Shown here in pieces: positions 5,037-10,432 of a DNA stretch of 10,432 bases. The stretch's first letter is position 1. Each line of letters opens with the position of its first letter. The stretch comes from Solirubrobacteraceae bacterium. GTDB lineage: Bacteria > Actinomycetota > Thermoleophilia > Solirubrobacterales > Solirubrobacteraceae. The notes beneath the pieces were generated by a model that worked only from the letters and a program-made list of their open reading frames with translations, was not told where the DNA came from and did not search any database. The translations under genes and the position numbers were made by a program. The stretch spans positions 1 through 10,432 of the forward strand of contig JAUJME010000042.1 in NCBI GenBank assembly GCA_030447005.1, read 5' to 3'.

Positions 5037-7118
5037 GCGCGCCGCCGCCGCCTCGGGCTCGCCGCGCACCACCACGAGGGCGACGTCGTCGCGCGGGTTG
5101 CCGTACTGGAGCGCGGCGCGCTCGAGGCGCGAGGCGATCGCCCCGGCCGGCATCCCGGCGGTCGACTCGAGCACGGCGGCGAGGCGCTCGTCCCCGAGCA
5201 GGCCGTCGGGCGTGCGGGCCTCCGAGACGCCGTCCGTGTAGAGGACGAGCGCCTCGCCCGGCGCCAGGGCGACCTCGACGTCGTGGACCGTCGGGTCGGC
5301 GACCCAGCCGAGGATGGAGCCCGGGCGCCCGACCGGCTCGGCGCGCCCGCCGCCGCGCAGGACGATCGGCAGGGGATGGCCGCCGACGGCCACCGTCGCG
5401 TGCAGGCCGCCCTCGGGCAGCACGCGCACGCGGGCGAAGGCGACGGTGCAGTAGCGTCCGGAGGCGCCCCGCTCGCCGGCGAGGGCGTCGTTGAGGACGG
5501 CGAGGACGCCGCTCGGCCGGGCCTCGTATCTTGCGGCGGTGCGCAGGGTGTGGCGCGCGAGGCCCGTCAGGGCGGCGGCGGGCGCGCCCTTGCCCGTCAC
5601 GTCGCCCACCACGAGGTCGAAGCCGTCCTCGCGGGCGATCACGTCGTAGAAGTCGCCGCCGACCACGCTGCCGTCGCCGGCGGGGCGAAAGCGCGCGGCG
5701 AGCTCGGCGCCCGGGACCTCGGGGAGGTGCCCCGGCAGGAGGCTCGCCTGGAGCGCCGCGGCCACCTCGCTCTGGCGCTCGTAGAGCCGCGCGTTGTCGA
5801 GCGCCAGGGCGGCCCGCCGGCCGAGCTCCTCGGCCAGGGCGAGATCCTCGGCGGTGTAGGCGCGGTCCTCGCTGAGCGAGAGGAAGGCGAGCGCGCCGAT
5901 GATCCGCCCTCGCGCGCGCAGCGGGACGATCATCGCCGCGCGCGCGAAGTCCTGGCGCAGCACGCCGGTGCGCGCCGCCGAGGGACCCAGCACGGAGGGC
6001 CCGTGGCCCGAGACGATCTCCGAGCGCCCGCTCATCACGACGCGGGCGAGCGGGTCGCGCGCGCCCTCGGGGATCTCATGGCGCGCCGGCAGGTCGCGGA
6101 CGAGGCGCTCGATCGCCGGGTCGGCGGCGGCCGCGGCGATCCGCGTGACCTCGCCGCCGCCCACCTCGTCGACGATGCAGACGTCGCCGAAGAACGGCAC
6201 GGAGAGCCGCGCGAGGGAGTCGAGCGTCGAGCGCAGGTCGAGGGAGGCGTCGAGCAGCGGGCTCGCCTGGGCCAGGAACGCCGAGCGGCGCTGGGAGGCC
6301 TCGGCGAGCGCCCGGGCGCTCCGCTCGCGGGCGAAGAGGCGCTCGCGCTCGCGATAGGCGGTGACGTCGACCTGGACGCCGACCCGGCGCACGACCCGGC
6401 CCCGGTCGTCGTGGATCGGCGAGACGTGGACCTCGTTGTCAAAGGGCGTGCCGTCGGCCCGGTAGTTGACGAGCTCGACGGTGACCGGCCGGTCCTCGGC
6501 GAGCGCCCGCCGCAGCCGTCCGACCTCCTGGCGGTCGGTCTCCTCGCCCTGGAGGAAGCGGCAGTTGCGCCCGAGAACGTCCTCCGGCGCGTAGCCCGTC
6601 AGCTCGTAGAACGACTCGTTGGCGTAGATGATCGGGTCGTCCTCGAGCCCCGGGTCGGTCATCACGAAGCCGGTCCCCGTCCGGTCGAGCGCCTGGCGCA
6701 GGAGCGCGAACTCGCCGCCGAGCCGGACGTGCCCGGCCTGGAGCCGCGCGTAGTGCTCGGCGAGCTCGACGCGAAGACCGAGGTGGGCGCTGCCGGCGTC
6801 GGCGGGATCGGGCAGCGGCCAGACGTCGGTCGCGCCGGCGTCGAGGGCGTCGAGCGCCGCGACCTCCCCCGGAGTGCCCATGACGACCACGACCCGCTCG
6901 TCGGAGCCCGGCGCAGCGCGCAGAGCCCGGCAGAGGTCCAGGCCGTCGTCGGGCCCGAGCCGCCGTGCGACCACCACCAGCAGCGGCTCCTGCTCGCCGA
7001 CGGCCGCCAGCGCCTCGGCGGCCGAAGCGGCGTGCCCGACGGAGTAGCCATGACGGCCGAGCTCCTCGTCGAGCGCTCCGACGCGCGTCTCGTCGGCGTC
7101 CACGACCAGCGCGCGCAT
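5013..7118 (-). CDS. Pseudo-receiver/LOV/GAF/PP2C (SpoIIE-type) serine phosphatase, predicted blue-light regulated RsbU/RsbP-like
   Basis: This 701-residue protein has four parts. Residues 1-110 resemble a response-regulator receiver, but the phospho-acceptor position is Ala51 (8 residues before the DDG glycine) and the conserved Lys position is Leu102, so it cannot be phosphorylated in the usual way. Residues about 140-255 are a LOV domain with GRNCRFLQG: adduct Cys186, flavin-binding Asn218 and Asn228, and Gln249, spaced +32, +42 and +63 as in phototropin LOV2. A charged helical linker (256-284) leads to a GAF domain (about 285-445). Residues about 452-685 are a PP2C/SpoIIE phosphatase with metal aspartates in GGDFYD (489), GDVTGKG (506), LYTDGVSEAR (629) and NPRDDVAL (677/678). 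The family dephosphorylates STAS anti-anti-sigma proteins, and such a protein is encoded directly upstream. ATG overlaps the upstream stop (TGATG) and GGAGG lies 4 nt before it inside the STAS gene. No membrane segment, so cytosolic. Confidence 0.93.
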   Translation of the reverse strand: MRALVVDADETRVGALDEELGRHGYSVGHAASAAEALAAVGEQEPLLVVVARRLGPDDGLDLCRALRAAPGSDERVVVVMGTPGEVAALDALDAGATDVWPLPDPADAGSAHLGLRVELAEHYARLQAGHVRLGGEFALLRQALDRTGTGFVMTDPGLEDDPIIYANESFYELTGYAPEDVLGRNCRFLQGEETDRQEVGRLRRALAEDRPVTVELVNYRADGTPFDNEVHVSPIHDDRGRVVRRVGVQVDVTAYRERERLFARERSARALAEASQRRSAFLAQASPLLDASLDLRSTLDSLARLSVPFFGDVCIVDEVGGGEVTRIAAAAADPAIERLVRDLPARHEIPEGARDPLARVVMSGRSEIVSGHGPSVLGPSAARTGVLRQDFARAAMIVPLRARGRIIGALAFLSLSEDRAYTAEDLALAEELGRRAALALDNARLYERQSEVAAALQASLLPGHLPEVPGAELAARFRPAGDGSVVGGDFYDVIAREDGFDLVVGDVTGKGAPAAALTGLARHTLRTAARYEARPSGVLAVLNDALAGERGASGRYCTVAFARVRVLPEGGLHATVAVGGHPLPIVLRGGGRAEPVGRPGSILGWVADPTVHDVEVALAPGEALVLYTDGVSEARTPDGLLGDERLAAVLESTAGMPAGAIASRLERAALQYGNPRDDVALVVVRGEPEAAAARLDAQEAA

Positions 7119-7447
7119 CAGCCCTCCGGCGACCCCTCGAGGGCCAGCCGGCCCTGGACCTTGGCGAGCTCGAGGACCCGCAGCACCTCGCTGTCGCCGT
7201 CGCCCGCCGCAAGGGCGAACTCATAGCCGCCCTCGCGCGCGCGGTAGTCGGCGTCGAGCACGATCTGGAGCCCGGTCGAGTCGAAGAAGGTCACGGCGCT
7301 CAGGTCGAGCACCATCCGCCGCGGCGGCTCGCGCTCGGCGCGCTCGAGCTCCGCCTGCACGCGCGGGCCGGTGTGCATGTCGAGCTCCCCACGCACCGTG
7401 ATACGCACGGCGGCCCCGTTCCGACTAGGCTCGACCGCGAATCTCAT
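7118..7447 (-). CDS. STAS-domain anti-anti-sigma factor (RsbV/SpoIIAA-like)
   Basis: The product is a 109-residue single STAS domain. It shows RITVRGELDMHTGPRV, the central strand MVLDLSAVTFFDSTGLQ and the C-terminal helix VLRVLELAKVQGRL with the usual spacing. Ser57 in DSTGL is the residue that the cognate kinase phosphorylates in this family. In the unphosphorylated state such proteins bind the RsbW-like anti-sigma kinase and release its client; a PP2C phosphatase resets them. Its stop overlaps the phosphatase ATG and carries that gene's ribosome-binding site, so the two are made together. A divergent RsbW-like kinase gene starts only 42 bp away, leaving a very short shared promoter region. 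The own ATG has no clear Shine-Dalgarno sequence. Assignment is firm; the partner pairing is inferred from gene order. Confidence 0.92.
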   Translation of the reverse strand: MRFAVEPSRNGAAVRITVRGELDMHTGPRVQAELERAEREPPRRMVLDLSAVTFFDSTGLQIVLDADYRAREGGYEFALAAGDGDSEVLRVLELAKVQGRLALEGSPEG

Positions 7448-7489
7448 GCGCGATGCCTGCAAGGGGTAGGAGTCATCGCGGCCATCAGC

Positions 7490-7879
7490 ATGTTGTACTC
7501 GGAAAGACTCCCAAGCGCCCCTCGTTCCTCCGCCGCCGCGCGGCGCGTCGTCGAGCGCCTGGGGCATGAGGTCGACGCCATGACGATGGCGAATCTCCGC
7601 CTGCTGGTCTCCGAGGTCGTCACCAACGCGATCGAGCACGCCGGGAGCAAGGGCGACATCGGCCTGCGCGTGGGCCTCGAGGCCGGGACCGTCCGCGTGG
7701 AGGTCGTCGACAGCGGCGGGGGCTTCACCCCGCGGGCGCGCCAGCCCGGCGACCCGCTCGGCTCGGGCTGGGGGCTGCACTTCGTCGACCGGCTGGCCGA
7801 CCGCTGGGGCGCGGACGCCGACCACGGCGGCCGCGTGTGGTTCGAGATGCCCGCGCGCGTCCCGGCGCCCCGGGCTTAG
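7490..7879 (+). CDS. RsbW/SpoIIAB-like serine kinase, anti-sigma factor type (HATPase_c)
   Basis: The 129-residue product is a single GHKL ATPase domain. The N-box reads LLVSEVVTNAIEHAG with Glu42 and Asn46, the G1 box is DSGGGF (74-79), and the G2 box is GSGWGLHFVD (91-100). There is no histidine-kinase dimerisation segment, which separates it from two-component kinases and fits anti-sigma serine kinases of the RsbW/SpoIIAB group. In that group the kinase binds a sigma factor, or phosphorylates the STAS partner when ATP is high. It is divergent from the STAS-phosphatase pair rather than between STAS and a sigma gene as in a classical rsbVW-sigB operon, and no sigma factor gene is in the window. 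The ATG at 7490 is chosen because the protein then begins right before the usual first strand; AGGAG lies about 17 nt upstream, too far to be ideal. The S41 protease gene starts 36 bp downstream. Confidence 0.9.
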   Translation: MLYSERLPSAPRSSAAARRVVERLGHEVDAMTMANLRLLVSEVVTNAIEHAGSKGDIGLRVGLEAGTVRVEVVDSGGGFTPRARQPGDPLGSGWGLHFVDRLADRWGADADHGGRVWFEMPARVPAPRA

Positions 7880-7900
7880 CTGCCGCAAACGGCGCCCGAC

Positions 7901-7906
7901 TACCGT
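7901..7906 (+). promoter_or_regulatory. Candidate -10 box of the S41 protease gene
   Basis: TACCGT fits TAnnnT and lies 9 bp before the ATG at 7916, giving a transcript start within about 3 nt of the start codon. This resembles the signals before ftsE and the M16 gene. If real, the protease has its own near-leaderless promoter in addition to any read-through from the kinase gene. Confidence 0.35.
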
Positions 7907-7915
7907 GTGTGTCGC

Positions 7916-9121
7916 ATGAGGCGCCGCGTCCTGTCCCCCCTGCTCGCCGTGCTGGGCGGCCTGCTGCTGCTCGGCGGCGGCGTCTACCTCGGCGGGCATC
8001 CCCGGCTGCTGCCGGAGCCGGCCCGGGATGCGCTCGTCGGCGACGACGAGGCGCAGCTCTATCAGGAGGCGATCGACGAGATCGCGCGCGACTACTACCG
8101 GCCGGTCGACCGCCGCGAACTGGTCGACCGCTCGCTCGCGGCGGCGGTGCGCTCGCTCAAGGATCGCTTCTCGCACTACTTCACGCCGGTCGACTTCGCC
8201 GAGTTCCAGCAGACCACGAGCGGCGAGTTCGTCGGCGTGGGGGTGAGCGTGCAGCCCAGCGAGCGCCTGCGCCGGGGGCTGCGCGTCCTGAAGGTCTACG
8301 ACGACTCCCCGGCCAAGCGCGCCGGCCTGAGGGCGGGCGACCTGATCACGAAGGTCGACGGGCGGCCGACCGCCGGCGAGAGCACGGAGGAGGTCACCGC
8401 GCGGATCAAGGGGCCGGTGGGCACCGCGGTCTCGCTGACCCTGCGCTCGGAGCGCGGGGTTCGCACCGAGCGGGTGGAGCGCGCGCGCGTCGCGCTGCCG
8501 ATCGTGCAGTCGCGGATGGAGCGTCGCGGCGGGCGCAAGGTCGCCTACGTCTCGCTCGCCTCCTTCACCTCGGGGGCGCACGGCGAGCTCCGCGAGGCGG
8601 TGCGCAAGCGGATCTCCCAGGGCGCCGAGGGCGTCGTCCTCGACCTCCGCGACAACGGCGGCGGCCTGCTCGACGAGGCGGTGCTGATCTCCTCCATCTT
8701 CATCCCCGAGGGAACGATCGTCTCCACCCGCGGGCGCTCCAAGCCCCGGCGCGTCTACAGCGCCACCGGCGACGCGATCGACACGAAGCTGCCCGTCGTC
8801 GTGCTCGTCAACGAGAACTCGGCCTCGGCGTCGGAGATCGTGGCGGGCGCCCTCCAGGACCGCGGGCGCGCGCAGATCGTGGGCAAGAAGACGTTCGGCA
8901 AGGGCGTCTTCCAGGAGGTCACCCAGCTCTCCAACGGCGGCGCGCTCGACCTCACGGTCGGCGAGTACTTCACGCCCAAGGGCCGCAACCTCGGCGGCGG
9001 CGGCGTCAAGCAGGGCGCGGGGATCCGGCCCGGCATCGCCGCCGAGGACGATCGCAGGACGCCGAAGCGCGACGAGGCGCTCGAGCGCGCGCTCGACGCC
9101 GTCCTGGTCCCGGCGAGCTAG
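7916..9121 (+). CDS. ctpA: S41 family C-terminal processing peptidase (CtpA/Prc type)
   Basis: This is a serine protease with a Ser/Lys dyad that cleaves proteins near the C-terminus outside the cytoplasmic membrane. The 401-residue product has an N-terminal signal anchor (hydrophobic 8-27, after MRRR), a helical segment with EAIDEIARDYY (51-61) and LKDRFSHYFTP (81-91), a PDZ domain about 100-185 (GEFVGVGV, DDSPAKRAGLRAGDLITKVDG) and the protease core. The core carries GVVLDLRDNGGGLLDEAV, then NENSASASEI with catalytic Ser304, and KTFGKGVFQ with Lys329 and Gln333. The 25-residue Ser-Lys spacing matches the family. ATG 7916 is preferred over a GTG 9 bp upstream because the latter lies inside the -10/start region. 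In Gram-positive genomes the gene often follows ftsEX and a murein hydrolase, which suggests a cell-wall processing role; here a signalling module separates it from ftsX. An RNase R gene follows after 5 bp. Confidence 0.94.
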   Translation: MRRRVLSPLLAVLGGLLLLGGGVYLGGHPRLLPEPARDALVGDDEAQLYQEAIDEIARDYYRPVDRRELVDRSLAAAVRSLKDRFSHYFTPVDFAEFQQTTSGEFVGVGVSVQPSERLRRGLRVLKVYDDSPAKRAGLRAGDLITKVDGRPTAGESTEEVTARIKGPVGTAVSLTLRSERGVRTERVERARVALPIVQSRMERRGGRKVAYVSLASFTSGAHGELREAVRKRISQGAEGVVLDLRDNGGGLLDEAVLISSIFIPEGTIVSTRGRSKPRRVYSATGDAIDTKLPVVVLVNENSASASEIVAGALQDRGRAQIVGKKTFGKGVFQEVTQLSNGGALDLTVGEYFTPKGRNLGGGGVKQGAGIRPGIAAEDDRRTPKRDEALERALDAVLVPAS

Positions 9122-9126
9122 CGTTC

Positions 9127-10432
9127 GTGGGCCGCCACTCCGGCAGGCGCGGGGGGCCGCGCGCCGCCGTGGCCGAGAGCGTCGCGGGGCCGGTCGTGGC
9201 GGTCCTCGAGAAGCGCGGGCGCTTCCTGAGCGCCGCGCCGTTCTTCGCGCGCGGGCACGGGATGAGCGTCGACCGCTCGACGAACGGGCGCGGCCGGGCG
9301 GCCGTCGGCGACCTCGTGCTCGTCGCGCCGGTCGGCGCGCGCGGGGGCCACGGACGGATCGTGCGGCGGATCGGGCGACCCGACGTCGCTCGCGACGTCC
9401 TCGAGGCGCTCATGCTCGACCGCGGCCTGCGCCGGCGCTTCGACCCGGCGGTCGAGCGCGCTGCGCGCCTGGCGGCGGAGGAGCCGCCGCTCGACGAGAG
9501 CGGCTTCTCCCGCCTGGACCTCCGCGACCTGCCCACCTTCACCATCGACCCACCGACGGCCCGTGACTTCGACGACGCGATCTCCGCCCAGCGCGACGCC
9601 GGGGGGACGGGGGAGACGCGCGTGTGGGTGCACATCGCCGACGTCGCCGCCCACGTTCGGCCGGGCTCGCCGGTCGACCGCGAGGCCTACCGGCGCGCGA
9701 CGAGCGTCTACGTCCCGGGCGCCGTCGAGCCGATGCTGCCCGAGGCGCTCTCGAACTCCGCCTGCTCGCTCGTCCCCGGCCAGGACCGCCTCGCGGTGAC
9801 CGTCGAGCTCGACTTCGACGGCGCCGAGGTGGTCCGCACGGCGTTCCATCGCTCGCTGATCCGCTCCGACGAGCGCCTGGACTATCCGCGGGTCGATCGC
9901 ATCTTCGCCGGCGAGGAGCGCGCCGAGGGGCGGTGGGCCGAGCCGCTCGCCGTCGCCCGGGAGGTCGCGGCGGCGCTCGAGGCCGCGCGCGCGGCGGGCG
10001 GGGCGCTGGCGGTCGAGTCCGCCGAACCCGAGTTCCGGTTCTCCCGCGAGGGCCACGTCACCGAGCTCGGCGCCTCCGTGCAGACGGAGTCCCACCGGCT
10101 CATCGAGCATCTGATGATCGCCGCGAACGAGGCGGTCGCCACGCTGCTCGAGACGGGCCGCCACCCCGCGCTCTACCGCATCCACGAGCGGCCCGAGCCG
10201 GTGCGCGTCGAGCACCTCGCCGACCAGCTCGCGTCCCTCGACGTCCCGACGCCGCCGGTGCCCGAGGCGATGACGCCGCAGCAGGCCGGGGAGCTCGTCG
10301 GCGAGATGTCGCGGCGGGTCGACGAGCACGTCCGCCGCACCGGCCGCGGGCGCGCGGCGCTCACCTCGCTCGTCCTGCGCTCGCTCAAGCAGGCCCGCTA
10401 CCAGCCCGAGAACGTCGGCCACGCCGGCCTGC
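9127..10432 (+). CDS. rnr: RNase R/RNase II family 3'-5' exoribonuclease, N-terminal part (runs off window)
   Basis: The reading frame stays open from before position 9127 to the right edge, about 435 residues from the chosen GTG. After a basic start (GRHSGRRGGPRAA) comes an OB-like cold-shock region (VGDLVLVAPVG ... GHGRIVRRIG), then the RNB catalytic domain: TIDPPTARDFDDAIS with metal aspartates at residues 141, 147, 149 and 150 (the D-x5-D-x-D-D pattern of RNase II/R), VHIADVAAHVRPGSPVD, ATSVYVPG, MLPEALSNSACSL, HRLIEHLMIAANEAVA, RIHERPEP and SLKQARYQPENVGHAGL at the edge. These enzymes degrade structured RNA and, with SmpB/tmRNA, clear stalled mRNAs. The start is uncertain: GTG 9127 lies 5 bp after the ctpA stop; GTG 9169 (14 codons later) is the alternative. 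Neither has a convincing Shine-Dalgarno site, so coupling to ctpA is likely. Confidence 0.93.
   Translation, partial: MGRHSGRRGGPRAAVAESVAGPVVAVLEKRGRFLSAAPFFARGHGMSVDRSTNGRGRAAVGDLVLVAPVGARGGHGRIVRRIGRPDVARDVLEALMLDRGLRRRFDPAVERAARLAAEEPPLDESGFSRLDLRDLPTFTIDPPTARDFDDAISAQRDAGGTGETRVWVHIADVAAHVRPGSPVDREAYRRATSVYVPGAVEPMLPEALSNSACSLVPGQDRLAVTVELDFDGAEVVRTAFHRSLIRSDERLDYPRVDRIFAGEERAEGRWAEPLAVAREVAAALEAARAAGGALAVESAEPEFRFSREGHVTELGASVQTESHRLIEHLMIAANEAVATLLETGRHPALYRIHERPEPVRVEHLADQLASLDVPTPPVPEAMTPQQAGELVGEMSRRVDEHVRRTGRGRAALTSLVLRSLKQARYQPENVGHAGL

Noticed and set aside
5283..7226. Long plus-strand open frame (647 codons) opposite the LOV phosphatase and STAS genes
   Set aside because: Its protein is dominated by Arg, Gly, Ala, Asp and Val with no recognisable domain, while the minus strand encodes clear LOV, GAF, PP2C and STAS motifs. 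Long antisense frames are expected at this GC content.
7881..7893. Small GCCG-CAAA-CGGC hairpin after the kinase stop, considered as a terminator
   Set aside because: The stem is only four base pairs without a T-tract; at this GC content it is not distinguishable from chance.
9118..10422. Minus-strand open frame (434 codons) opposite the RNase R gene
   Set aside because: It is low-complexity and has no family motif; the plus strand carries the full RNB aspartate signature. Treated as a GC shadow.

Overview
The window is very GC-rich, ordinary-chromosome DNA with dense, overlapping genes, strong C/G third-position bias and little recognisable Shine-Dalgarno signal at operon heads. The gene complement (NadA with the GxCHVH...HPECGC pattern, a TSP3-repeat exported protein, FtsEX, S41 protease, RNase R, LOV-GAF-PP2C phosphatase) suggests a deep-branching actinobacterium, most likely class Thermoleophilia (Solirubrobacterales type). 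That placement is inference from gene style and not proven here.

Layout. Positions 1-479 (+) are the 3' part of nadA (quinolinate synthase, NAD biosynthesis). A 180-bp convergent intergenic region follows, holding a 49-bp-period imperfect tandem repeat and a perfect 13-bp hairpin. On the minus strand come three genes read from right to left: an M16B zinc peptidase (3207-1957), a short degenerate nucleotidyltransferase-like protein (1911-1552) and an exported TSP3-repeat protein with an unusual acidic insert (1466-660). A divergent promoter region (3208-3294) separates the peptidase from ftsE-ftsX (3295-5036, +), the ABC-type regulator of cell-wall hydrolysis at division. The window ends with an S41 carboxyl-terminal processing protease (7916-9121, +) and the 5' part of an RNase R-type exoribonuclease (9127 to the right edge, +).

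The most interesting part is 5013-7879, between ftsX and the S41 protease. It holds a complete partner-switching signalling set: a 701-residue phosphatase with a pseudo-receiver, a LOV blue-light sensor, a GAF domain and a PP2C/SpoIIE catalytic domain; a STAS anti-anti-sigma protein translationally coupled just upstream of it; and a divergently transcribed RsbW/SpoIIAB-like kinase. All key LOV residues are present with exactly the spacing known from plant phototropin LOV2, so light is the likely input. No sigma factor is encoded in the window. The predicted logic is that blue light activates the phosphatase, which dephosphorylates the STAS protein at Ser57; the STAS protein then sequesters the kinase and frees an unlinked sigma factor or other client.

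The module sits where many Gram-positive and actinobacterial genomes have a murein hydrolase gene between ftsX and the S41 protease, so it appears to interrupt a conserved cell-division/cell-wall gene block. There is no sign of transposase, integrase, CRISPR array, tRNA or rRNA. No gene-free stretch exceeds 300 bases.
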